From positions 1 through 64,000 of IMG/VR virus record IMGVR_UViG_3300042402_002055: a DNA stretch of 64,000 bases. One strand, 5' to 3'. Each line of letters starts with the position of its first letter. The stretch's first letter is position 1. Position numbers and translations under genes: made by a program. A model generated the notes under the pieces. The model saw only the letters and a list, made by a program, of their open reading frames with translations. It was not told the origin of the DNA and ran no database searches. The DNA comes from a virus. This document shows positions 27,159-35,684 of the stretch, piece by piece.

Positions 27159-28874
27159 ATGCCAAGGACAAACTTATCATTAGGAAATTTATTTAGAGCC
27201 GTTAGTGGTTCTGCAAGAAGTGGACAAGTATCATTAGGTGGATTATCAGGAACTGCAAATAATAGTTCTTTGATTGGTTTTGCAACCGATTCAATTACAG
27301 TTACACCACCTACATTTACATATATAGTAGAGAGTACAACTGAAAATGCACAATTTACATTTAATTCAACAGGTTCTTTATTTTATTCAAAAGTACAACA
27401 ACAATTGAATAATTATACTTGTTCTTTTAATAATGCAAATTTTGCAACTGGTTCAAAATCATTTGGAACAGGTAATTCTGTTTTCCCAATAACTCCTGCA
27501 TCAATTAACTCATCTAACTATTCGGAAGCTGCCGCTACATTAAGTATGGCATATGCAGATGGATATAATTTAGCAGCAACAAACTACGGAACTACAACTA
27601 CAAAAGTATTATTTGCAGTTGATGTTTACAATACAATAAACGAACCAGATTTTTGTTTATTATTCGGTACACAAATCCAATTGGCAGATGGTACAATGGT
27701 AAATGTTGAAGATTTAAATATTGGAGACGAAATTAAATCATGGGTTCCTGCAGGATTACCTGATGAAACACAAGACCCAGAAAGTGACCAAGTTGAATGG
27801 AGATTTTATCACTCTGACGAATTATTAGGAACTACACAAAATGTAACAGTTAGTGATTTGACTTTTAATTTTGCAGAAGGATATTTTTCTTTAAATAATG
27901 GTTTAATAAAGGCAACTGAAACTCACCCACTATACGTTTGGGATAATGAGATTGGAAAATATAAGTTTAAGAATGTAGGTGATATTTTACCTGGTGATAG
28001 ACTTGTAATGCAAGATGAAACAGAAGTTGAAATAAGCAATATAGAAATTGTAAGAGAAGATGTTGAAATTGTAACTGTAAATGTGGAAAATGCCGATGTG
28101 TATATTTCAAATGGTTTAATTTCACATAACAAAGGAACAACAACTCAACCATCTATTCCTGCAAGTGGTTTAAGAATGTACTTAGACCCATCAAAAGCTG
28201 CATCTACAAATGGTACGGCAACAACTGACTGGTTAGATTTAAGTGGATATAATACGGGTGTAAGACCTGCCGGTGTTTCAAATGCAGCAGGTATTAGTGG
28301 TGGTAACCCATCATATAATAACGGAGCTAGTAGAAAAGAAAAATATTGGGCAGGAAATGGTACAAACCAATTCTGGTATAAAGATACTACGACTAATATA
28401 AATGGTGGTATTTCTCAATTTAATACTAATACTGGTACAATTCATATGTGGATTAGACCTACAACAACATTAGGTACAACTACAAGACACATTTTTGACT
28501 ACGCAGGTTTTTATGGTTTGGCAATAGAATCAACAGATAGCTCTACTTTAAATAGAATTCAATTTAGAGGTAGTTCATTAGGAAATAGTGGTCAATTTAC
28601 AACTTCATTATCATCAAATGTTTGGTATATGATTTCAGCAACTTTCCAACCTAGTGGTACAACAACAGTTTATGTGGATGGTAGTTCAATTGGAACATAT
28701 ACATCATCAGCATTTACTGCACCATCTAATAGTAACTTTGTAACAATTGGTAGTAATAGTGCAATAACAACATTTTGGAATGGCCAAATAGGACCAGTAT
28801 TGTTCTATAACACATTACAAACTTCGACATCGGTAACACAAACATATAATTATTTCTCTCCAACATATAAATAA
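27159..28874 (+). CDS. Adhesin with embedded Hint (intein-like) domain and C-terminal LamG domain
   Basis: 571 residues in three parts. Residues 1-165 are a beta-rich virion-type region. Residues 166-324 form a Hint domain: C166 in CLLFGTQIQLADG, the block B T-x-x-H (T253, H256 in TETHPLYV), and the end ENADVYISNGLISHN with H323 and N324. Residues about 335-571 are a LamG-like lectin sandwich (LRMYLDPSKA, TVYVDGSSIGTY, WNGQIGPVLFYN). There is no homing endonuclease, so it is mini-intein sized (about 159 residues). The residue after Asn is Lys, not Cys/Ser/Thr, as in bacterial intein-like (BIL) domains that cleave rather than splice. The protein may therefore cut itself and release or re-attach its lectin head. 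Confidence 0.82.
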   Translation: MPRTNLSLGNLFRAVSGSARSGQVSLGGLSGTANNSSLIGFATDSITVTPPTFTYIVESTTENAQFTFNSTGSLFYSKVQQQLNNYTCSFNNANFATGSKSFGTGNSVFPITPASINSSNYSEAAATLSMAYADGYNLAATNYGTTTTKVLFAVDVYNTINEPDFCLLFGTQIQLADGTMVNVEDLNIGDEIKSWVPAGLPDETQDPESDQVEWRFYHSDELLGTTQNVTVSDLTFNFAEGYFSLNNGLIKATETHPLYVWDNEIGKYKFKNVGDILPGDRLVMQDETEVEISNIEIVREDVEIVTVNVENADVYISNGLISHNKGTTTQPSIPASGLRMYLDPSKAASTNGTATTDWLDLSGYNTGVRPAGVSNAAGISGGNPSYNNGASRKEKYWAGNGTNQFWYKDTTTNINGGISQFNTNTGTIHMWIRPTTTLGTTTRHIFDYAGFYGLAIESTDSSTLNRIQFRGSSLGNSGQFTTSLSSNVWYMISATFQPSGTTTVYVDGSSIGTYTSSAFTAPSNSNFVTIGSNSAITTFWNGQIGPVLFYNTLQTSTSVTQTYNYFSPTYK

Positions 28875-28899
28875 GAATTATTGTTTTGACATAAATTTT

Positions 28900-28911
28900 T
28901 ATATTTATAAG
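28900..28911 (+). promoter_or_regulatory. Putative late promoter box TATATTTATAAG
   Basis: It lies 33 nt before the sheath ATG and opens the tail operon. A TTTTG lies only about 14 nt upstream, too close to act as the -33 element of the host-type promoters. Confidence 0.55.
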
Positions 28912-28944
28912 GAGAATTAATAAATTTAAATTAAAGCATATAAA

Positions 28945-31125
28945 ATGGCAGAAAAATTAGTATCGGCAGGTGTTTTCACAAGAGAAAATGACCTTTCATT
29001 CTTACAACAAGGTGTAGCAGATATAGGTGCAGCATTCATAGGCCCTTTCAACGAAGGTCCAGTAGTTCCAACAATCGTAAATTCACAAGCTGAGTTTACT
29101 TCATTATTTGGAGCAGCTGATGGAAAATATTATACTCCTTTAGCAGTACAAAACTATTTAAGAGAAGCAGGAACTGCAACAATTTGTAGAGTAGCAGGTG
29201 TTGGTGGATATACAGCAGGGAAACCATTGATGGTAGTAGGTTCACATGGTAATGTAACATCTTCACTTGCAATATTATTCCCAACAGGTTCTTCATTGAC
29301 AGGATTAAGTGGTTCAACAATTATATCAGACATTTCGGGTGGTGTAGTTGAATTAACAGATATCGAATCTACTTATGGAACATCTCCATTTGGTTCAAAA
29401 TCAGGATATGCTTATGGTGTATTTAAAAATACAGCTGTAACGGAATCAATCGCTACTGCAAGTGTAGTAATATTAGATGAACAAGACTTCACATTTGATG
29501 CACAAGAAGCATTGACACCGATGATTAAATCACAACAAATTAGTGGTGAAAGATACGACCTTTTCAAATTTGAAACATTGGGTGTTGGTAATTCTGCAAA
29601 TACAAAAGTAAAAATAGGTATTTCAAATATTAAAGCAGCTGGTTCAATAAACGGAACAGACTATGGAACATTTACAGTTGTAGTGAGAGATTTTAATGAT
29701 ACAAATAAGAAAAAGAATGTTTTAGAAACATTTGCAAATGTAAACTTAGACCCCAACTCCCCAAACTTTATTAGTAGAGTAATTGGTGATAGAAAATTAT
29801 CATTCGTTCCAAATTCAGATGGTAAAATACAAGAAGAAGGTGATTGGGTAAATACTTCAAAATATATTAGAGTTGCAAGCTTAAATGTAAACGCACCAAT
29901 TCAAGCAGTTCCATTCGGACATGCAGCTTATCAATTACCGGTTGTAGCTGGAGCAAACAATAGTTTAATTCCAGTAGTAACATTTGTAACTGCATCTGCA
30001 ACACAATATGGTGGTATTGATTTGGATTTCAATAATGATAATAAAGTATACTTAAAACCAATTCCAGTTTCTGCAACAATAGGTTCTAACTCTGTGTTTG
30101 GATTAGATGTAGCAAATGGAGGTTCATTATCAGTAGGTTCTACAACTGCACAATTCGTTGTAGCATTCCAAGAAGGGTTTGATGGTATGAGTCCATTAAC
30201 ACCTATTAATTTGGGTTCTGATATATCTCAAGGAAACACACAAGGATTTGATTTAACAAATTCCACATCAAATGGTTCCGTTGCATATATGAAAGCAATT
30301 AACGCTTTATCTAACGCAGATGAATTTGATATTAATATGGTTGTAGCACCTGGTGTTACAAAGAACGACCACTCATATATTCACACAGCAATTGTTGATA
30401 TGGTTGAACAAAGAGCAGATGCATTCTTTATTACTGAAATGGGTGATTCTGATTTAAGTTTAGAAACAACAATTACTAAAGCTAGTGAGTTGGATACTAA
30501 TTACGCAGCAACTTACTATCCTTGGATTAAAACAATCGATATTAATACAAATAAATTAGTAACAGTCCCACCATCGGTATTATTACCTGGAGTATTTGCA
30601 GCAAACGATAGAGTAGCAGCAGAATGGTTCGCACCAGCAGGTTTGAATAGAGGTGGATTGGTAGGAGCAGTTAGTGTATTAAATAGATTAACTCAGTCTG
30701 AAAAAGATGAATTATACGAAGGTAAAGTAAACCCAATCGTACAATTCCCAGGACAAGGTATTGTAGTATTCGGACAAAAAACATTACAAGATAGACCATC
30801 TGCATTGGATAGAATCAATGTTAGAAGATTGTTGTTAACTGTTAGAAAATACATAGCATCTACTTCAAGATTCTTAGTATTCGAACAAAATACTTCAACA
30901 ACAAGAAACACATTTTTAAATATTGTTAACCCTTATTTAGAATCAATCCAACAAAGACAAGGTTTGTACGCATTCCGTGTTGTAATGGATGAATCTAATA
31001 ACACTCCAGACGTAATCGATAGAAACATCTTAGCAGGTGCTATCTACTTACAACCAACTAAGACTGCTGAATTCATTCAAATTGATTTCAACATCTTACC
31101 AACTGGAGCAACATTTAACGGATAA
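28945..31125 (+). CDS. gp18: Tail sheath protein, T4 gp18-like
   Basis: 726 residues, near the T4 length of 659. The N-terminus (SAGVFTRENDLSFLQQG, then AAFIGPFNEGP) is the contractile-sheath opening. The C-terminal domain (VNPIVQFPGQGIVVFGQKTL, RPSALDRINVRRLL, FEQNT-x(4)-RNTF, and the final TAEFIQIDFNILPTGATF) is the conserved core domain of phage and type VI sheaths that forms the interlocking handshake. The middle 200-450 region is the variable surface domain. The tube gene follows. Confidence 0.95.
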   Translation: MAEKLVSAGVFTRENDLSFLQQGVADIGAAFIGPFNEGPVVPTIVNSQAEFTSLFGAADGKYYTPLAVQNYLREAGTATICRVAGVGGYTAGKPLMVVGSHGNVTSSLAILFPTGSSLTGLSGSTIISDISGGVVELTDIESTYGTSPFGSKSGYAYGVFKNTAVTESIATASVVILDEQDFTFDAQEALTPMIKSQQISGERYDLFKFETLGVGNSANTKVKIGISNIKAAGSINGTDYGTFTVVVRDFNDTNKKKNVLETFANVNLDPNSPNFISRVIGDRKLSFVPNSDGKIQEEGDWVNTSKYIRVASLNVNAPIQAVPFGHAAYQLPVVAGANNSLIPVVTFVTASATQYGGIDLDFNNDNKVYLKPIPVSATIGSNSVFGLDVANGGSLSVGSTTAQFVVAFQEGFDGMSPLTPINLGSDISQGNTQGFDLTNSTSNGSVAYMKAINALSNADEFDINMVVAPGVTKNDHSYIHTAIVDMVEQRADAFFITEMGDSDLSLETTITKASELDTNYAATYYPWIKTIDINTNKLVTVPPSVLLPGVFAANDRVAAEWFAPAGLNRGGLVGAVSVLNRLTQSEKDELYEGKVNPIVQFPGQGIVVFGQKTLQDRPSALDRINVRRLLLTVRKYIASTSRFLVFEQNTSTTRNTFLNIVNPYLESIQQRQGLYAFRVVMDESNNTPDVIDRNILAGAIYLQPTKTAEFIQIDFNILPTGATFNG

Positions 31126-31136
31126 TTTAGAAAACA

Positions 31137-31148
31137 GATATTTATATA
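31137..31148 (+). promoter_or_regulatory. Putative late promoter box GATATTTATATA
   Basis: It lies in the 44-nt gap between sheath and tube genes, 21 nt before the tube ATG. It would give extra tube transcripts. Confidence 0.5.
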
Positions 31149-31169
31149 AAAGAATTAAAATAAAGTAAA

Positions 31170-31661
31170 ATGCCAGAAATATTAGAGTTTGATAAAATTT
31201 TCTACCGTAATTTTGAACCAAAGTTAGCCAATAGGTTTATAATGGAAATCAATGGTATCGAATCGTACATTATCAAAACAGCACAAAGACCTACTGTTAC
31301 ATCAGAAGTGGTTGAGTTAGACCATATAAATGTAAAAAGAAAGATTAAGGGTAAAACACAATGGGATGATGTAGAAATCACTCTATATGACCCAATCACC
31401 CCATCTGGAGCTCAACAAGTAATGGATTGGATTAGATTATCACATGAGTCAATCACAGGTAGAGATGGATACGCTGCATTCTACAAAAAAGATATCAAAT
31501 TTTGGGCATTAGGTCCAGTAGGAGATAAAGTTGAAGAATGGACATTAAAAGGTGCATTCATTGTACAAGCAAACTTTGGTGAAATGGATTGGTCAAACAC
31601 AACAGACCCGGTTTCAATCACATTGAGTTTAGCGTATGATTACGCAATCTTAGAATACTAA
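31170..31661 (+). CDS. gp19: Tail tube protein, T4 gp19-like
   Basis: 163 residues, the same length as T4 gp19. Recognisable blocks are NRFIMEINGIESYIIKTAQRP, then KRKIKGKTQWDDVEITLYDP, HESITGRDGYAAFYKKDI and WTLKGAFIVQANFGEMDW. This is the gp19/Hcp-type tube fold. It polymerises inside the sheath to form the DNA channel. A perfect 10-bp terminator follows, which should make it the last gene of the sheath-tube transcript. Confidence 0.95.
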   Translation: MPEILEFDKIFYRNFEPKLANRFIMEINGIESYIIKTAQRPTVTSEVVELDHINVKRKIKGKTQWDDVEITLYDPITPSGAQQVMDWIRLSHESITGRDGYAAFYKKDIKFWALGPVGDKVEEWTLKGAFIVQANFGEMDWSNTTDPVSITLSLAYDYAILEY

Positions 31662-31681
31662 TCGTATTAAAATTATAAAAG

Positions 31682-31711
31682 AAAGGGATACCCATAAAGT
31701 ATCCCTTTTTT
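31682..31711 (+). terminator. Rho-independent terminator after the tube gene
   Basis: A perfect 10-bp stem (AAAGGGATAC / GTATCCCTTT) with a 7-nt loop and a T run. It is the strongest terminator in the window. Confidence 0.9.
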
Positions 31712-31756
31712 ATTTTTGAAAAACATAATATATATAATAAAGACAAAAGTTATATT

Positions 31757-32569
31757 ATGGAACAAAACATTGAACAACAAGTTACAAGAGGATTGGGTGG
31801 ATTTACACAACAAGGACAAAGGTCATTTCCTTTCCCAACCGAAATTATCAGTTTACCATCAAAAGGATTATGTTATCCTGAAAGTTCTCCACTATCCAAA
31901 GGAGAAATCACAATTAAGTTAATGACTGCAAAAGAAGAAGACATTTTAACTTCTACTAATTTGATTAAAAAAGGTATTCAATTAGATAAGTTATTAGAAT
32001 CTATTGTAGTTGAACCTGGAGTACATATTAACGATTTATTGGTAGGTGATAAGAATGCAATATTAGTTACAAGTAGAATGTTAGCATTTGGTCCTGATTA
32101 TCAAATATCAGTTAGAGATAATGGTTCTGGACAAGATGTTGAAGTTAATGTTGATTTATCACAAATACAGGTAAAAGAAGTAGACGAATCTTTATTAAAT
32201 AGACAAAATGAATACGAATATACATTACCTGTTTCAAAAACAACAATTAAATTTAAATTGTTAACACATGGTGATGAATTGGCAATAAATAAAGATATAG
32301 AGGCAACCGAAAAGGTTTTAAAACAAGGTAATGAAATTACCGCAAGATATAGAAGAATTATAGTAGAAGTTGGTGGAAATAAAGATTTAGGATTTATTAG
32401 TAATTTTGTAACAAATCAATTACTTGCAGGTGATAGTAGAGGTTTGAGAAAGTATATGAAATCTATAACTCCTGATTTAGATTTAACATTCAACTACGAA
32501 CATTCAGACGGTGAAATGGAGGCACTAAGAATCCCATTCGGGTTAAACTTTTTTTACCCTGCCGAGTAA
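31757..32569 (+). CDS. Baseplate hub/assembly protein, T4 gp26-like
   Basis: 270 residues. The order ISLPSKGLCYP, GEITIKLMTAKEEDILTS, then IVVEPGVHINDLLVGD with LVTSRMLAFGPDY, matches the T4 gp26 baseplate-protein family. It lies upstream of the tape-measure gene, where other tailed phages keep tail assembly chaperones. The frame ends soon after a run of seven T (32549-32555). The next reading frame opens exactly there, so a programmed frameshift may extend this protein. No late-type box was found in front. The ATG lies 45 nt after the terminator in a T/A-rich leader. Confidence 0.7.
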   Translation: MEQNIEQQVTRGLGGFTQQGQRSFPFPTEIISLPSKGLCYPESSPLSKGEITIKLMTAKEEDILTSTNLIKKGIQLDKLLESIVVEPGVHINDLLVGDKNAILVTSRMLAFGPDYQISVRDNGSGQDVEVNVDLSQIQVKEVDESLLNRQNEYEYTLPVSKTTIKFKLLTHGDELAINKDIEATEKVLKQGNEITARYRRIIVEVGGNKDLGFISNFVTNQLLAGDSRGLRKYMKSITPDLDLTFNYEHSDGEMEALRIPFGLNFFYPAE

Positions 32570-32771
32570 TTATTCAGTAGTTTTACATGAAAAAATATTT
32601 CAAATGATATATTTTGCCAATGGTGGATTTAATTGGCAAGACCTATATTATATGCCTATTAAATTAAGAGAATTTTATTGGAGAGAATTGTTGAAAACAA
32701 AAGAATCGGAAAAACAATCATACGAAAAGGCATCTAAAAAATCAAATACATCAAAAACATCTAGAAAGTAA
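32559..32771 (+). CDS. gp51-like assembly protein; start or frameshift unresolved
   Basis: The open frame runs from 32547 to the stop at 32769-32771 and reads LHEKIFQMIYFANGGFNW, then a MPIKLREFYWREL helix and a Lys/Ser-rich tail. This pattern is what I recall for T4 gp51-like hub assembly proteins. There is no ATG before the conserved start: the first is at 32604 (55 residues), inside the conserved block. A CTG at 32559 is possible; I give that as the start. The third option is a +1 (or -2) shift from the gp26-like frame on the T7 run at 32549-32555, giving a fusion. It is too short for ordinary gene finders. Its stop overlaps a late-type box. Confidence 0.6.
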   Translation: MPSNYSVVLHEKIFQMIYFANGGFNWQDLYYMPIKLREFYWRELLKTKESEKQSYEKASKKSNTSKTSRK

Positions 32772-32780
32772 TATTTATAC
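32770..32780 (+). promoter_or_regulatory. Putative late promoter box AATATTTATAC
   Basis: It overlaps the stop codon of the gp51-like frame and lies 11 nt before the next ATG, in front of the tape-measure unit. Confidence 0.45.
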
Positions 32781-32791
32781 TAAAGTATTTT

Positions 32792-33040
32792 ATGCCTAAA
32801 CAAAGATTGATTGAAATGAGTGTTTTTAATAGATTATTAAATCTATTCTTAAAAGCAAAATCTAATAATAGAGAACAATCTTTTATAAGAGATATATCTA
32901 AAAAAGACCCACAGTTGGGAAAGTTATATTCTATTTGGAATGATAGAATGGATGATGCATTAATTTCTATGAAAAATACTTTACAAAAGCAAGGATTGTC
33001 AACTAAAGAAATTGACAAAATTTTGAATAAAAATTACTAA
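32792..33040 (+). CDS. Hypothetical small helical protein before the tape measure
   Basis: 82 residues, almost entirely helical and basic (RLIEMSVFNRLLNLFLKAK, then DDALISMKNTLQKQGLSTKEIDKIL). Family not recognised. Its stop overlaps the tape-measure ATG by one base, so the two are coupled. Position suggests a tail chaperone or baseplate cofactor, by inference. Confidence 0.6.
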   Translation: MPKQRLIEMSVFNRLLNLFLKAKSNNREQSFIRDISKKDPQLGKLYSIWNDRMDDALISMKNTLQKQGLSTKEIDKILNKNY

Positions 33041-35637
33041 TGGCAAAAGAGCAATTTTCTCAAGAGGATATAAAGGATATAAAAGAATATAGAGACTTAT
33101 TAAAAAGTACTCAAGCAGAATGGACTGCCATTAATAAAGAATTAGCAAAATATAAATATGTAACCAATCAAACAAAAGAAGATTTAAAAAATAAATTAAA
33201 GGCTTTAGTAAATGAATATGGTACATATAAAGATATTATTTCTGAATTAAAAAAATATGAAAATCTTGTCAAAAAAATAGAACAAGAACAAGAAAAGAAA
33301 CTAAAAAATTTAGAAAAAGAAAAAGACTTACAGGAAGACATTGAAGAAATAACTAAAAATCAATTAATAAATTTTGATGAATTAGATGAATTACAAAGAA
33401 GTATTACATCCGAATATAAGAGACAATATATAGATGCAGGTGCAATAGAAAAAAAGATAGATTCTACAAAAGCTTTAGTAGGTGGAATTAACACATTCTT
33501 AGAAAAAAATACAGACATACAGGGTAGACAAAAAGAATTAATTGAAGAAGCAGCTGACCAGTATAAAAATATGCCTATATCGGTTGCTGATTTAAAAAGG
33601 CAATTAAAAAGTGGTAGTATTACTCAAAAAGAATATAATAAGGCTTTATATGAAATGTCAGACACATTTGAAGAAACTATTTCAAAAATAGATAAAAATG
33701 ATGAAAGACTTAAAGGTATTTTGGAGACTTTAGAAAAGATGAAGGAAGAAACCAATGCTTTTGGAACAGCAATGGGTAAAACATCAGAAGCGGGTGAATT
33801 ATTTTTTGATAAAACATTTGGAGCTATGCCTGGAGGAATTGGTGAACTTTCCAATTCAATTAAAGAAGCAAAAAAAGAATTTAAAGAAACGGGAACTCTA
33901 TCGGATTTAACACTCGCGGGAGGAGCTTATTTAGCAGCAAGAGCTAAATTTTATGCGGGTAATGCTTTTGGTATGGTTAATCCCACCGGTGCTCAACCAA
34001 TACCAGAATCAAATGATAGTAATCCATTAATACAACTTTCTTCTCAATTAAAGTATTTAGACGCACTATCTGATAAATATAACACATTAGCATCCGCATC
34101 TGAAAAGTTTTATATGAACAATTCTGGTTTAACCAAACTATTTGCAGAATTTGATTTTCAAACACAAGTTCAGCTTGCAAGAAAAGAATTTGAAAAAACT
34201 TCTAAAACTGCATTTTTTGGTAGTGGATTGGGTAGTGTAAAATATGCGGCTGACCAATTACAAATGGCAGGAATAGGTGCAGATGTAATAGTATCTACTA
34301 TGTCAGAAATGACAACAGGTGCAAATAGTGGAATTCAAGGATTAAGTGAAGATGTTGCAGTATTTTCTAAAAAAACAGGAATAGCCGCATCAGAACTTTC
34401 CGGAATAACTGGATTATTTAGAATGTTGGACAAAACGGGTGGTGCAGATGCATTTAAAGATTTAACATCGTCTTTAAGTGCAGCCGATTTGGATAAATTC
34501 AATATTGCAGATATTTCAGGGGAATTGGCCAACTCTAGTGAAATGGCATTACTTGCCAATATAAAAAGTGGTAAAGAACTAGTTAAACAGGTTAGAAATG
34601 TAAGAGAGATGGGTGGTTCTTTTGTAAAAATTGCAGAAGCTGGTAAATCTATGGTATTAAATTACAAAGATAGTATTAAAAAAGAAATGGAATTATCTGC
34701 AATGTTGGGTGAAAATGTTGACCTTTCAGAAGCTAGAGCACTATTTGCTGCAGGAAAAGATGATGAGGGGTTTAAATCATTAAAAGATTCTGGAATATTA
34801 GAAAAAGCTCAAGCACAGGGGATTTTTGCAGTAGATTTAGTCAATAGTCTTTTTCCGGCACAACAATTAGCTAAACAACCTTTGGAAAAGGGGGCATCTG
34901 CGGGAATAAAATCAAATGAAGATTTTTTAAAAACTTTACAAAATTCTTTAAAAGATTTTGAAATAGGTAGTGCTATAATAAATGTGCAAAGAGCCGGATT
35001 GAGAGAATTATTACAATTTGCTCCTGGAAATAAAGGTGATGAATCTGTAAATCAACAATTGGCAAAATTAAGAGAAAATGCATTTTCTGATGCAATTAGT
35101 ACATTAGTAGATATTCAAAAATTTGCATTAAGAGAAGGGAAAATAATTGGTGAAGTTCCAGTACTTGGGCCCCCACTAAAATCTGCACTTGATTTAATAG
35201 AGCAACCTTCCGGAATAAATAACCCATATATAACTGGTAAATTTCCAAAAAATAATGATAAATTATTCGGAACAACACCATTTTTAAATCAAACCAACCC
35301 ACAAGGAACCCCAGCCGAACAAAAAGAGAGATTAAAAAAAGCTATTGAGGAAATTAAAAATTCAATGCCAAAAGGAGGAGTTATTAAGGGTAGTACATTT
35401 GATTTTAATATGTCTGAGGTAATTTCTCAACCATTGAAGATATCAAATACTTCACTTAAAAGTATAGATGTTCAATCAACTACACAAACTGGATTATTAC
35501 AAAATTTACAAACAATAATGGCAACACTGGCAAATTTTACAGACCCAACTTTTGGATTAAAATTGTTAATAGATGGTAAGGATGTTAAAAGTAGAATTGA
35601 AAAAATCAAAATACAAGAAAAAGGAAAAACTAAATAA
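33040..35637 (+). CDS. Probable tail tape-measure protein (gp29 position)
   Basis: 865 residues. Residues 1-260 are long charged coiled coils (KKIEQEQEKKLKNLEKEK). Residues 270-640 are Ala/Gly/Ser-rich helices with hydrophobic stretches (LTLAGGAYLAARAKFYAG), and the C-terminal 100 residues are more globular. That plan, and the position after the gp26/gp51-like genes and before the tube-cap gene, fits a tape measure that sets tail length and travels down the tube. No T4 gp29 signature could be confirmed. At 865 residues it is longer than T4 gp29 (about 590), which would predict a longer tail if the assignment is right. Confidence 0.62.
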   Translation: MAKEQFSQEDIKDIKEYRDLLKSTQAEWTAINKELAKYKYVTNQTKEDLKNKLKALVNEYGTYKDIISELKKYENLVKKIEQEQEKKLKNLEKEKDLQEDIEEITKNQLINFDELDELQRSITSEYKRQYIDAGAIEKKIDSTKALVGGINTFLEKNTDIQGRQKELIEEAADQYKNMPISVADLKRQLKSGSITQKEYNKALYEMSDTFEETISKIDKNDERLKGILETLEKMKEETNAFGTAMGKTSEAGELFFDKTFGAMPGGIGELSNSIKEAKKEFKETGTLSDLTLAGGAYLAARAKFYAGNAFGMVNPTGAQPIPESNDSNPLIQLSSQLKYLDALSDKYNTLASASEKFYMNNSGLTKLFAEFDFQTQVQLARKEFEKTSKTAFFGSGLGSVKYAADQLQMAGIGADVIVSTMSEMTTGANSGIQGLSEDVAVFSKKTGIAASELSGITGLFRMLDKTGGADAFKDLTSSLSAADLDKFNIADISGELANSSEMALLANIKSGKELVKQVRNVREMGGSFVKIAEAGKSMVLNYKDSIKKEMELSAMLGENVDLSEARALFAAGKDDEGFKSLKDSGILEKAQAQGIFAVDLVNSLFPAQQLAKQPLEKGASAGIKSNEDFLKTLQNSLKDFEIGSAIINVQRAGLRELLQFAPGNKGDESVNQQLAKLRENAFSDAISTLVDIQKFALREGKIIGEVPVLGPPLKSALDLIEQPSGINNPYITGKFPKNNDKLFGTTPFLNQTNPQGTPAEQKERLKKAIEEIKNSMPKGGVIKGSTFDFNMSEVISQPLKISNTSLKSIDVQSTTQTGLLQNLQTIMATLANFTDPTFGLKLLIDGKDVKSRIEKIKIQEKGKTK

Positions 35638-35658
35638 TCTCAACAAATTATAATATAA

Positions 35659-35671
35659 GATATTTATAATA
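35659..35671 (+). promoter_or_regulatory. Putative late promoter box GATATTTATAATA
   Basis: It lies in the 47-nt gap after the tape-measure gene, 13-14 nt before the tube-cap ATG. No -33 element is present. Confidence 0.55.
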
Positions 35672-35684
35672 AATAAAATTATAA

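Noticed and set aside
5999-28874. Diversity-generating retroelement acting on the Mtd_N-like fibres
   Set aside because: No reverse transcriptase, template repeat or A-specific variation was found in the window. The anchor similarity alone is not evidence.
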